From assembly GCA_037127255.1 (NCBI GenBank), contig JBANSL010000003.1:45505314-45569313 (forward strand): a DNA stretch of 64,000 nt, read 5' to 3'. The notes beneath the pieces were generated by a model, which worked only from the letters and a program-made list of their open reading frames with translations, ran no database searches and was not told where the DNA came from. Positions 24,171-35,579 of the stretch are shown one piece after another. The DNA is from Persicaria tinctoria (Eukaryota; Streptophyta; Magnoliopsida; Caryophyllales; Polygonaceae). Position 1 is the first letter of the stretch, and the number at the start of each line of letters is the position of its first letter. Made by a program: the position numbers and the translations under genes.

Positions 24171-25257
24171 TCATCCACCTCTAAAAACAAGTCTCGTCCC
24201 CAAGACTAAAATCATTTTAAAACAGGGGATGAAGTTTAAAATCGGTGAGTCCAAGGATCATGCCATTGATCCCGTAAGTACCTCATAAGTGCCCCTATGA
24301 GATTCTCACCGCATCGTTGTCATGATCATAATATCCCCGATAGGTCGTAGCGAGAATGTAATATGGGCCCTTACCACATCCTTACCTCGACTTCTCGGTT
24401 ATATCATAACTCGAAAAGCATTACCACATCTCCACTATGTCTTAGCAAACAATCAATAATGGCCTCCATAAAATGCATGTATCCACTTCGTGGGGTGTTA
24501 TAATTAAAACTAGAGTCACATTAGTTTCTTAAAATCCAAGTTAGTCTCTTTTGAAACACCAATCAAAATTTCAAGTTCATCGTTAGCCTAAATCATTTCC
24601 AACTTCTCAGTTCATTCTACCATCCACCTCTAAGGGCTTATCCTCTATTCTCTTCCTAGGTTCCAAGTCAGAATCAAATTCCAATACTCCAGCTTCCATC
24701 ATTTCTATCATAAAGGATCGTATATATAATAGCAATCATATCTCACGTTTAATAGCATGACATAAACACGTCAAGTACAGTCGTATACCATAATATATCT
24801 AGCATCGTATCGTCCATGGTAGGATTTATCACATCATCTCATAGAAGTGACATACTATATCAATCAGATTAGTCCGTCATATCAAACAGATAAGCACATC
24901 ATATCAATCAGGTAATCACGTCATATCAAATAGATAAACACATCATATCAATTAGGTAAGCACATCATACTCACGCTACTTCCAAGCTTCATCGCATTAG
25001 AGACAAACAAGTACTTCCGTACACTAGCATTCCATCGAGTTCAGGGGATAACTATGTTAGTACTAATAGTTCACTATTGTCAACGACAATACATCATATA
25101 ATCAACATCGTCTATAACATAGAATTCGCACCACATTCTGCCCCAAGTGAAGCGTACGTTAGATCACATCCTCGAAAGAATCTGCCTATAACTACCAATC
25201 ATGACAAGACACGACCACTACCCATCAACTCTAGCATTAAGATCAAATTCACCGAGG
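24171..25257. other. Element A internal region, 3' side
   Basis: Starts with the minus-strand PPT (tagaggtggatga) and ggggacgaga motif and is homologous to element B from 18279. No coding sequence beyond short frames. Interrupted at TCTAC by the copia element. Confidence 0.7.
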
Positions 25258-25768
25258 TCTACTGAAGGTTCGATAATATAAAAACAATGCAATAAGAAAT
25301 ACTCTAGAAGGGGGGTTGAATAGAGTATGCCCGTTTTTCGCAGAAAGTCTCAAGACTTTTGGAGCTTGTACCAAAACCTTTGAGATAAACCTGAATCACA
25401 AAGTTAAACAATTCGAACCAAGTGCGGAAATAAGGTAAAGCAATAAGTAAAGAACACGAGTAATTGTTTACGAGGTTCAGCGCAACTTGGCCTACGTCCC
25501 CGCCTAGGGTTCTTCCACAACCCTAGGATTCAAAGGCTTTATTGAATGCTTAGCTTAGGATCCTAATAGCTCACCGAGAAGCCTCTCTCCTATACAATTG
25601 CAATCTAGTCAACTCACGTTCCCTTGGAGTCCTAGACCAATCTAGAAGAGCCCCACCTCTCTCAGCTATCTAGTACAATCCTCTAACTCTCGCAAATCAA
25701 TAGCCTAGTGCAACTTCCCGAGTTGTAAACTCTCGAATAACACTTGAAATAAATATATCCTATAAGCT

Positions 25769-28700
25769 TGTTGAACAAAAATGCGCAATAATCATACAAC
25801 ACATTTTATTTGATTTTTAATATTTGAGTCCGACGCCTTTTGGTTATCCTCTTGATTCGAAGTCATATCGATACCAAGATTTGAGTGGTTTTGGTAATTT
25901 GGGTTGCACCCGAAATTTGACGGGTTGCCTACGTATCTCTTGGAAGAGAATCAAGCCTCACGTAGTTCAGAGTGGTTGGGTTTTGTGTTTGGTTTGGTTT
26001 GGTTTGGATTTGGTTTCGTTTTCTTATATGCATCATAGGATGAAGTTCAAGCCCACCTTCTAGGAAGGGTAGTTCGAACAACACTCCACCCGAGTGACCT
26101 GAGCCCACCTTCTCGGAAGGGTAACTCAAGTAACCCGCCTATCATTTGCATAGAAAACGATTTGGTGTGGTATTTGATTTGACTTAGAGGTTTGACTTAA
26201 GGGTCAATTTGGGGATGGTGAAATTTGATTTTGATTGTTGGTCGTGACCAAACTCGACGAGCGGAAGCTTTATATCGAGTTAGAACGGACACTTTGGTTT
26301 TGATGGAAGATTTAACATCTGGGACGACTAGAGTCGACAAATGAATTTGGAAAGATTTATTTGAAGGTTTGGACATGACTGGACTCGGTGAGAATTTGAT
26401 TTACACCGAGTTTCCTACGTATCCACTTGTTTAGTGGAATCAAGTCATCGTAGTTCTAAACGAAAAGAAATTCTGTATTTGGGTTTGATCATGGGATCAT
26501 TTGAGGGTGGTGATGGAACTCGATGAGCAGAAGCTTTGTATCGAGTCGGAATGGACCATTTAAATTTGTTTGATTTTGACCTCATATTCATTTAAAGGGA
26601 ATTTAGAGGTTGACGACTGTACCCGATATATTTTTAGAATTTAATATCGGGTTACCTACGTAGCCGATAGGAGGCTTCAAGTCTTTACGTAGTTCTAAAA
26701 GAAGAACAAATTTGATTTTATTTGTTTTTAACCTCATATTCATTTAAAGAGAATTTAGAGGTAGACGACTGAATCCGATATATATTGAATTTTAATATCG
26801 AATTTCCTACGTAACTCGTAAAAGAGTATCAAGTCTTTACGTAGTTCTTTTTGAACTGATTTATTTTTTGTTTCGGTGATTGAACCCGACGAGCTTTTTG
26901 CTTTATGTCGAGCTACCTACGTACCCGTTTGGACGGGATCAAATCTTGCGTAGTTCTGCCTGTTAAGCGAGTTTATATTTGGTGGAACTCGATTTGAGGT
27001 TTTGACTCCGTCTTTGTTTAAGAGCCGACTTGAGATTGACCCACTAGAATTAACCGGCCAAGAATTTTATAAGTCAAAATTTATAGACTTGAATTCTTAA
27101 CATGTGCCGATTATAATTCTCATATTTTAGTGGGTATGTTTTGCAATTAAGCAAATTTCTCAAATATGCTAAAAAGCATATACGGGTGTATTATATGTAT
27201 GTAAATTGTTGGCTGCAATCATTCTCCATGTGCCGGGTCCAATCATTTATAATTTTCATTTTGTAATTGTTTAAACCCATTTAATTTACTTGTGTAATTT
27301 TGCAGCAATAATGTTGTCCCGTGCTGTTGCTTTTGCTCAGCAATTGAGTTCGCTTTTTTCATCAGTACACCGCCATAGCCACACCTCAAAGAGAGGTCTC
27401 CAAATTAACCGACGGCCACACGCCCGTAAACGCCAAATTCAAGGGGGTTTCATGGGTAATTTCCTTGTGACGGGATCTGTAATTTGAACAACTCGAAGGC
27501 GGAGAGCATGGCTAAGCTTGTGAGATGGGACCCGATTGCAGCTAGGAGATTTTGGGGACCGTCGAGCCGATCACGGTAGTCTGTCCGCACAAGATGACTC
27601 GCGGCATACAACGCCTCTGTGACAGAGCCATAGAACAGCCCCTTTTCAGGTATGTGTGATCTCGTTCTACCCTCTGTCCCTCCCATTCTGCTCTCTAATT
27701 GCTGGATTGATTTCATCCCACTTGAGAGTTGAAACCTTCATTTGCTTAACTCTCTCAAGCCCCCTTTCATTTGATCCGATTTAGGCTTCGGAAAACGAAA
27801 ATTAGGGTTGTGTTTGTTGATTTGGGTTTCGGGAAAATTAGGGTTGATTTTGATAGCTTATAATTTGGGAATTTTTGGGTTTAGGACAGTTGAAGGAGGC
27901 TACAAGGGAGGCTAATTAGAGGCCCGGAGTGTCCCGACCTTGAGCGAAACCACGCAGCAAGGACTCACTTGAATCCTCCGTTGCGACCATACAATGCTAG
28001 AGGCGTCCTGAGCTTTGGCGTCCGAGCTCGGTAAGTAAAGCTCAACTTTGCCTTTGTTTCCTCTGAATCATGGTCTCAAACATATGTTGACTTTGATTTG
28101 TCTCAATTTCTCCCATGAACTCCAAATTTGTTTTTTTTTTTGCATTTTTCTTTTATGCTTTCCCTGGAATCCCTCTGAGATAGGCTTGATTCCTGTGGAT
28201 TTTGACATGGAGAATCTGATTTCCCATGTCCAGGATCAATTTGTGTGCCATTGAGCCCTTGGAAAATTCATCTCTCCTCATCTGCTGCTCATCTGGATTG
28301 CATTAGCTTACTTTGCAACTTGTTTTGGTTTGGGTTGAGGAAGCAGGAAGCACCATTTTTGTCCACAATTTTAGTTCTTTCCAGTTGCTGTGCTTGTGTT
28401 GTTTTACAAAACAGAACTTGTCCCATATTCAGTTTGTTTTTATGGAATTCGACATTTTCCTTGTTTATGAATTCCGAGTAAAATCCGGCAGCCTTTCGGC
28501 GCTATGAATCGATCCACGCCGGGATCGGGGTAGCGACGAGAGACTAAACTCTCGAGCCGCTAATGCTTCCGTTTGATTTCCGGTTTCGTTCATTTGTTTT
28601 TTTGTGCCTGCAGATAAAGAAGAAACAGCAAAGGTTAGGAGATGGATCTTCTACCTCTTGCAATAGAGGTATCTCTCTCTGCACTCCCTTTCTCCACTCT

Positions 28701-29296
28701 CTCTCCCTCGCCCTCTCTGTGTATTCTCTCTTTGCACTCCCTTTCCGCACTCACTCTTTCCACTCTCTCTTTGTTTTGGCGGTTGCAGGTTCACGCCTAG
28801 GAGTATGAACCAAGAAGAAGAAGAAAGAAGCCCTTCTGGAGAAAGAAGAAAGCCAACCGGGGAAAAGAAAGGAACAGGTTTACTGCTTTTGTTGATGTTG
28901 GGGGACTTTTGCTTCTTCTTTTTTTGTTGTGGTTGTAGGCGAATGCTTGGGAAAAAAGAAGATGAAACTGCAGCCAGACACTTTATGGAGGAATAGGGGC
29001 AGTTATCATTCACTTAGGCCACGAACACAAAATAACTGTACTTAGTTTTTTTTTGTTAACTGCACTTGTAACTAGGAATACAGTTACCACTTGTAACCTC
29101 CCATTTCAGCCTTTTGTTTTTTGATACATGTGGGCCTGACAGGATTGGGCTTACCATGGAATTGTTTTAGGTCCGATTTGGATTTGTAGACCTGTGTTTT
29201 AATTTGCGAAATTTTTACCACATTTTTTATAGAATGACTGTGATAAATTTAGTTATGCCATGAATAATAAAATTCATGAAATTTTACCCTCCAACA
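25769..29296. mobile_element. Nested LTR-like element (probable solo LTR), 3.5 kb
   Basis: Starts TGTTGAAC and ends CCTCCAACA, so the termini are TG...CA with a 5-bp inverted TGTTG/CAACA. AAGCT is duplicated at 25764-25768 and 29297-29301, and the other copia LTR has a single AAGCT at the same place. I find no PBS, PPT, internal LTR repeat or coding domain, so a solo LTR is the simplest reading; a non-autonomous LARD is the alternative. The left third carries repeated hairpin modules. 28560-29000 is rich in purine/pyrimidine tracts with intron-like tttgcag and gttgcag sites, but no convincing exon. Confidence 0.75.
25905..26957. repeat. Five repeated double-hairpin modules with conserved CCTACGTA...ACGTAG
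   Basis: CCTACGTA occurs at 25928, 26414, 26655, 26806 and 26916, each followed 24-27 bases later by CGTAGTTC. Between them lie a small variable hairpin and a conserved atcaa(g/a). Upstream of each is another hairpin whose right arm ends just before CCTACGTA. Stem sequences differ between copies but stay complementary. Related single hairpins are at 26251-26281 and 26518-26546. Confidence 0.8.
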
Positions 29297-29800
29297 AAGC
29301 TCACAGTGACTCTCAAAGGCTTTGAAATAAACAACAAACTCTTGAGGGCTTAGCAGAGAGACACTTGGAAGACAGATCGGTTGAATGAATGAAAGCTCAT
29401 GTGTAGCACTTGTGTATCTTCTGTCTTCTCCTTCCTTTCCTTTATAAAAGAGCATGGAGCGTGAGGATCTTCACCACCAGATCTCCAACGGCTCCTTCGA
29501 ATCAGTTTGATCTTCAATCTTCTATTTATGGACACTTTGAACGCCATGATCTATTTTGAACTGATCTCTTCAACATGTATAAGGAAGGATGTAATCTCGA
29601 ATATACTTCCTGAAATGGTTAGTCATACATATATATATATATAATATAATGGAAGTATATAAAAGATAAAATAATATACGAATAATTAAGATAGGTTTTG
29701 TATTTCATCAACTGTTAATGCTCCAAGGCCTTTGACACAAATATCCTGTCAAAGCCTTTGAAACATCTATTCCGATTTTCATCAAGGGAGGGAGTTATCA

Positions 29801-29813
29801 ATCTCCCCCTTGA
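29801..29813 (-). other. Copia polypurine tract
   Basis: The minus strand reads tcaagggggagat directly before the 3' LTR (TGATAACTCC). This is the usual copia PPT context and position. A second PPT-like run lies at about 30011-30025. Confidence 0.85.
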
Positions 29814-30010
29814 TGAAAGACAAAACCTATGCATCCCTGCAGCTTAGTCAAACAGATATATCATAAGGAAAATCGGACTAAGTACCTGCAAGGGTTAGAC
29901 AAATGTTGGATCAAATAATTTTAAAGAAAGAGAACATCCAACCGAAAACCATAAATAAAAAACCAAGGTCTTCCAAGACCTTTAAGCAGAGGTTTTCAAA
30001 GTCTAACGAT

Positions 30011-30025
30011 CATCTCCCCCTTTTT
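30011..30025 (-). other. Second polypurine-tract-like site
   Basis: The minus strand reads aaaaagggggagatg about 210 bp upstream of the 3' LTR. It is nearly the same as the terminal PPT and could prime plus-strand synthesis as an extra site. Confidence 0.5.
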
Positions 30026-30154
30026 GTCTTTCAACAAAGGGCGGAGGTAAAAACAGTCACCATAAATCCACCAAAAGTTTTGAAAAAAGTTTCCAACAAA
30101 CCAGCAAAGTATCAAGTTTTCAGGGGTGGGATAGGGGTGGGTTAAGGTTTAGGC

Positions 30155-31864
30155 TTAGTCATCCGGAGCATCATCAGTGAGCCTCGTCCACAGTCCTTCC
30201 AGCATCTTTGAAATCCCGCTCATCGTCGTCATCACCTCCTTCTGCAGCTCCTTAATATCCAGGCGAACTTCCTCCAAGCCCAACTCTAGGTTGTCCATGC
30301 GTTCATCGAAAGCTGGAGCAGTGGGAAAGGCTTTTGAAGGAGTGGCAAGACTCAAGGTCCCTTGGGGAGACCGAGTGATGCCAATCTTTTCAAGGCCTTT
30401 AGAGTCGAACTTACCCGTATGACGCAACTGTTCTTCATTTTTGACATCAATTCCAGAAGCTTTGAAGATAGGGGTCAAAAGGGTAGCAAAGGGGAGGGGA
30501 GAGCCTTTTCTGGCTTTTCTGGCATGAGCCATGGTTCCAAGGATAGTGTTGGCCAGATCAGGATCAAAGCCATTGAGAATGCGGTAGAGCAGTACCATGG
30601 CATTGTCAGTAAGGAGTGAGCCAGAGTTAAGACGGGGTAGGAGGCATCTAACCATGATGTTAAAGGTAATTTTTGCCTCAAGGGTTAGGGATGAGTGGGT
30701 GAGTTGCTTTGAGGTGCTGTTGGATGCTTCAGGTAGGAGATATTTGGCTCGGGCTAGGATGATGCAATTTTCTTTTGAGGGGTTTATTTTAGCGGGTGGA
30801 ACTGGTGTAGGTAAGCCTAGGGAATCTGCAAAATCATTGGAGTTGAGAGAGATTCTAACCCCTTTGACGACAGACTCCAAAGACCAACCATCAGTGTCGT
30901 TTTTGGCTTTTAGGTTAATGTAGAAAAGTCGGGTAAGCTCGGGGTAGTAAAAAGTCTCAAGGTTAAGAAGGTTCCAGGCTGGGGATTTTTTAAGGAGCTC
31001 AATGCAAGGTAACGTCAAAGCTTCAAAGAACTCAACATCTAAAAAATTAGAACAACTAATCTTACGAGTTCGAAACTCGTCTACCCACTTACCAGCAGTC
31101 TCAGCATCTTGAAACCAAGAGGAGGGCAAGGATTGATTTACCTGGATATAGGCCGGGGGGTCTGCATTCTTTTTGCGCGCAACTGTTGGAGCAGCTCTCT
31201 TGACAGGCGCTGCAAGACTCTTGACAGTGCCCTTCCTGGTGCGCTTGGGGGATGGAGGCTTGACAGGAGCAGGGGCTTTCCGCTTCTTCGGAGACGGGGG
31301 AGGAGGAGAAGGAGAGGGAGATTCTTCCTCCTCTTCCTCAGACCCCGAGTCCTCAGCGGACCCCGCGTCATCTCCTTCTGGTTCCTCGTCCTCTCCAGAT
31401 CCCTCTTGCTCCTCTTCTTCTTCTTCCTCAGGCTCCACCTCGGATGGAACCTCTTCGGCTTCGGCTTCCTTCCGAATCCGTTCAGCTTCTTCCTCGGCCT
31501 GTTTCTTAGCAAGTTCGGCCTCCTCATCGGCCTTTTTCTGCCTTAAGGCCTCCTCCTCGGCTTCTCTGGCAGCATCTCTTTCCAGGGCGGCATCAAGGTC
31601 GTCTTCCTCTTCTTCCTCGTCCTCTTCCTCAACCAAGATCTTTCTCTTCCCCTTTTGTTTAGCACTCAGGGGTTTCTTAGCAGCGCGCTTCTGAGAGCCT
31701 TTGGGAGCCGTGGTCGTGCTCGCCGTAATGGTGCTCTGGACAACGGCTGGGATGATGGCTTGAGTAGCAGGTTCGGGTGTGGGAGAGGTAGCAGTGGCCT
31801 GGCGTCCCTTGGGGGTGGCGCCAAGTCTTTTGGGAGTGACAACTTTCTTGGTTTTGGGTGCCAT
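30155..31864 (-). CDS. Envelope-like third-frame protein of the SIRE-type element (intact, 569 aa)
   Basis: A complete frame between RNase H and the 3' LTR, where SIRE-type copia elements carry an envelope-like frame. Visible layout: basic, Ala/Thr/Pro-rich N-terminus (1-75); very acidic, Glu-rich segment with helical AEEEA-type repeats (78-182); Ser/Pro and Lys-rich basic linker (183-232, for example SPKKRKAP); a globular part (about 240-500) containing YYPELTRLFYINL (306-318), a signature shared with plant retroelement envelope-like or putative plant transposon proteins; and a C-terminal coiled coil (about 522-562). I see no signal peptide or clear transmembrane segment, so a membrane-fusion role is not supported by sequence. 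It is uninterrupted although the neighbouring pol is broken. The Met start fits because stops precede it and the N-terminus is compositionally continuous. Function is unknown. Confidence 0.75.
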   Translation of the reverse strand: MAPKTKKVVTPKRLGATPKGRQATATSPTPEPATQAIIPAVVQSTITASTTTAPKGSQKRAAKKPLSAKQKGKRKILVEEEDEEEEEDDLDAALERDAAREAEEEALRQKKADEEAELAKKQAEEEAERIRKEAEAEEVPSEVEPEEEEEEEQEGSGEDEEPEGDDAGSAEDSGSEEEEEESPSPSPPPPSPKKRKAPAPVKPPSPKRTRKGTVKSLAAPVKRAAPTVARKKNADPPAYIQVNQSLPSSWFQDAETAGKWVDEFRTRKISCSNFLDVEFFEALTLPCIELLKKSPAWNLLNLETFYYPELTRLFYINLKAKNDTDGWSLESVVKGVRISLNSNDFADSLGLPTPVPPAKINPSKENCIILARAKYLLPEASNSTSKQLTHSSLTLEAKITFNIMVRCLLPRLNSGSLLTDNAMVLLYRILNGFDPDLANTILGTMAHARKARKGSPLPFATLLTPIFKASGIDVKNEEQLRHTGKFDSKGLEKIGITRSPQGTLSLATPSKAFPTAPAFDERMDNLELGLEEVRLDIKELQKEVMTTMSGISKMLEGLWTRLTDDAPDD

Positions 31865-32328
31865 GGAAGTAGTCGGATAGGGTTTCTTGAGAGGTGATTG
31901 AGAGGTTGAAGATGAAGAAGTGGAAAGGGTTTGGATAATTTCTGAGGTGTGGAGTAATCGGGTACAGGATTTGGTTTAAGTAGAGAGAGAGGGTGACGGA
32001 TTGATGGGACGGTTGAGAGTTCCAATGGGGGGAGGTAATGATACTTGCCAATTTAAAACCTTCCAAATTCAAATTTCAAATAATCCAAATAATTAGGAGG
32101 GAGATAACTGAAAAGATTTTGTTCCAAAAAAAAATATCTCCAACGGTTCAAGGATAAAAACGGATTTTTGAAATAATAAAAATAATTGATTAAATATCTA
32201 GGAAGATATTAACCAAAAATGTGTGATCCGATATATGTACTCCACTGTTCAGTTTGCAGACCTTGACATAACTCTCAAAGGTCTTGATACTGAGTGGAGT
32301 TTTATCTTTCGTAAAGGGAAAGCTCCCC

Positions 32329-33489
32329 CTACGAAAGTGCATCCTTGTTAAGCATCCCAATCTCTCGTCTAATGAAGGTGAAGCTGTCCTTTGCCAAAGG
32401 CTTAGTAAAGATGTCATCCCATTGATAATCAGTAGAAATAAAAGATATGGACACATCACCTTTTTCAACATGATCTCTAATGAAATGATGCCTTACATCA
32501 ATATGTTTGGTCCTTGAATGCTGAACAGGATTCTTAGTGATGGATATGACACTAGTATTGTCACACTTAATTGGGATACCTTTGAGGTTGATGCCAAGAT
32601 CTCGCATTTGTTGAGCTATCCAAAGGATTTGGGAGCAACAGGCTCCAGCTGCAATGTATTCGGCTTCTGCAGTGGATAGAGCAACTGAATTTTGCTTCTT
32701 TGAGTGCCAACTGATCAAGGATGCTCCTAAGAATTGGCAACATCCTGATGTGCTCTTCCTATCCACCTTGTAGCCTGCAAAATCTGCATCAGAATATCCA
32801 ATTAAAGTGAAATCCTTTTGCTTTGGGTACCATAGTCCAAGTTCCTTAGTGCCATTGAGATATCGAAAGATCCTCTTCACAGCCATGAGGTGAGATTCTT
32901 TAGGATCAGCTTGAAACCTAGCACACATGCAAACACTAAACATGATGTCAGGTCTACTAGCCGTGAGAAATAAAGATCCAATCATTCCTCGATACTCCTT
33001 TTGATTGACACTTATTCCAGTTTTGTCTTGATCTAGAGACAATGTCGAGCTCATGGGAGTCTTGGCTGCCTTGGATTGATCCATCTTGAACTTCTTCAAG
33101 AGATCCTTAGTGTACTTGCTTTGGTTGACGAAGATCCCTTTCTTGGATTGATGAACTTGTAACCCCAAAAAGAAGTTGAGTTCACCCATCAAGCTCATCT
33201 CAAATTCACTGCACATGATGTCAGAAAATTCCTTGCACAAAGATGTGTTAGTAGCACCAAATAATATATCATCAACATAAATTTGGATAACCAAGATGTC
33301 CTTTCCTTTGGTCTTGATAAAAAGAGTTTTGTCGATCAACCCCCTTTTAAAATCATTTTCTAAAAGATATTTAGACAAGCGCTCGTACCAAGCTCTTGGG
33401 GCTTGTTTCAAAACCATAAAGCGTCTTGTCAAGTTTGTAAACATGATTGGGGAATTCTGAGCTTTCAAAACCTGGGGGTTGAGCAACAT
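32329..33489 (-). pseudogene. Copia pol, C-terminal part: RT palm and RNase H
   Basis: 386 codons. Residues 28-36 (LKQAPRAWY) and YVDDILFG (71-78, with the two catalytic Asp residues) are RT motifs. RNase H follows with SDADFAG (D236), LSTAEAEYIA (E275), CDN (D310) and KHIDVRHHF (328-336), so its main residues are present. It ends near the usual copia terminus. It overlaps the upstream RT segment in another frame, so the break lies at about 33400-33420. The domain converts element RNA to DNA and degrades the template in the virus-like particle. Broken upstream, so not functional alone. Confidence 0.9.
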
Positions 33490-34498
33490 AAACTTCTTCC
33501 TCTAAGAAACCATTAAGAAAGGCACACTTGACATCCATTTGATATAACTTTATGCTCATGAAAGATGCAAATGCTAATAAAATGCGAATGGCTTCAAGCC
33601 TGGCTACGGGAGCAAAGGTCTCCTCGTAGTCAATACCTTCTTCTTGATTGTAGCCTTGGGCAACAAGCCTTGCCTTGTTCCTCACAATCTTACCATTCTC
33701 ATCCAGCTTGTTTCGAAATACCCATCGAGTGCCAATGACTGATTGATGCTTTGGTCTAGGCTTCAAAGTCCAGACTTTGTTCCTCTCAAATTCATTAAGT
33801 TCACTTTGCATAGCTATAATCCAGTCTGGCTCGTGAAGTGCCTCATTTACCTTCTTTGGCTCAATAAGAGAAACAAACGCGTTAAAAGCACAAAGATCTT
33901 TAAGTTTAGAAGGAGTTTGAACACTGAAAGTAGGGTCAGAAATGATATCCTTTAATGAGTGTGATGAGGAGTATTTGAATTTCCTTTTGCTAGTCTCAGC
34001 TCCTTGATTCGTCACACCATCAGGATTGATTTGTGGTACATCTGACTCCGTGGTCCTGTTAGATTCAGTTACAGCAGTTTCTGACGGCTCAACACTGTTG
34101 GATTGGACACCAAGGGCTTTGGATGAATCTTCAACACCTTGGGCCAATTCTTCAGTGTTAAGAATCGGTTCCTGCATGTTCCTTTTCTCTGTGTTCATGG
34201 TAGCAGCATCATCACCTTCCTCGTTCTCTTCATGGATATTAAGATCTATATCTGCAACACTTTCACTCAAAGCACCGTCATTGCATTCATCAAAAATAAC
34301 ATGTATACTTTCTTCAACAACCTGGGTCCTTTTATTGAAGATTCTATAAGCTTTGCTACTCGTGGAATAGCCAAGAAATATACCTTCATCACTACGCGCA
34401 TCAAATTTCCCAAGGTTTTCCATTGTTATGAACAAAACAAGTACAACCAAATGGTTTAAAATAAGATATAAGATGTTTGCGGCCTTTGAAAAGTTCAT
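33371..34498 (-). pseudogene. Copia pol, integrase C-terminus, linker and N-terminal RT
   Basis: 375 codons. Begins with the integrase tail motif [14 protein letters not shown] (32-45) and [11 protein letters not shown]. An acidic linker of low conservation follows (about 85-170). The RT start has [15 protein letters not shown] (226-240), [18 protein letters not shown] (274-283) and [12 protein letters not shown] (319-330, catalytic D322). The last roughly 12 residues diverge from the family because the frame shifts just before LKQAPRAWY in the next segment. It joins the upstream integrase segment by another frame change near 34400-34450. Confidence 0.88.
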
Positions 34499-35579
34499 AA
34501 GGAGTTTTCTTTAAGATGGAACGAATAAGACAACGATTTAAAATGTAGTTAGCTGTGTTAACAACTTCAGCCCAATAGGTTTTAGGTAATGCATTTTGTA
34601 AAAGCATAGTCCTGGCCATATCCTCTAAGGTGCGGTTCTTGCGTTCCACAACCCCGTTTTGTTGAGGTGTCCTAGGAGCAGAAAAGTTATGGGAGATGCC
34701 ATATTTAGCACAAAATAAATCAAATTGAAGTTGATCAAACTCCCTACCATGATCACTCCGAATATACACTATGGGCTCATTTCTTAAAGTTTGCAACTCC
34801 TTACAAAGTTTTGAAAACTCAAATAAGGCCTCTGATTTTTCTTTCAAAAATGCAACCCAAGTATATCTAGAAAAATCATCAACGATAACTAGCATGTACT
34901 TTTTACCATTGGGAGATTTGACTCGCATAGGACCACATAAATCCATATGTAAAAGTTCAAGAGGTCTAGAAGAACTTACAACCTTTTTGGGCTTGAAGGA
35001 GCTACGTGTTTGTTTACCTCGTGTGCATGCATTGCACATGTCAATACCTTTGAAGTCCATCTCAGGTAGTCCTCTTACAAGCCCTTTGGACACAAGCTTC
35101 TGTAGCGTATGTGGACTCACATGACCGAGTCTCTTGTGCCAGAGCTTTGGATCGTCCGTCAAAGCCTTTAGACAGGTTAAGCTTCCTTGTGCCACTTGAT
35201 CAACATTTACGGCGTATATATTGTTGTAACGATATGTAGTCAGAATAACTTCACCTGTATCATCTCTGCACACTATACATCTTTTCTTGTTAAATCTGAC
35301 ATTGTTACCACTATCACATAATTGAGAAACGCTAAGCAGATTATACTTTAAACCATTAACAAGATATACATTTTTAATACTATGGCCAGAATCACTTCCA
35401 ACACTACCAATACCAACAATGTCGCATTTCCCTTTGTCACCAAGAGTGATTGTTCCCGTGGATTGCTCCTTTAGATCATGAAAGAGAGAACTCTTCCCAC
35501 TCATATGCCTCGAACATCCACTGTCAATAATCCATTTGTGTTCTTTCACCTTGGTGATCTCCTGCAAGACAAACATCAA
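34401..35579 (-). pseudogene. Copia pol, protease and integrase
   Basis: 392 codons. WIIDSGCSRHMSG (16-28) is the aspartic protease active site of plant copia elements. The pre-integrase zinc finger has H148, H153, C182 and C185. The integrase core has D213 (HMDLCGP), D276 (IRSDHGREF) and E312 (NGVVERKNR), so the DDE triad is complete, with the conserved APRTPQQNG before it. The protease cleaves Gag-Pol; the integrase inserts the DNA copy and makes the 5-bp duplication seen here. The frame differs from both neighbours, so translation of a full polyprotein is interrupted. Confidence 0.92.

Larger units (their letters stand above)
25263..29800 (-). repeat. Copia 3' LTR, interrupted by a 3.5-kb insertion
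   Basis: 25263-25768 and 29297-29800 together match the right LTR 37432-38461. The break is at AAGCT, which is duplicated around the nested element. Confidence 0.9.

Noticed and set aside
27290..29020. A possible host gene with introns inside the 3.5-kb element
   Set aside because: Isolated tgcag acceptor-like sites and short frames only. No run of exons encodes a recognisable protein, and the whole segment is bounded by TG...CA and AAGCT duplications.
31109..31694. Plus-strand frames of 145 and 173 codons
   Set aside because: Antisense of the acidic, repetitive part of the envelope-like frame; poly-Ser arises from GAA/GAG runs on the other strand.
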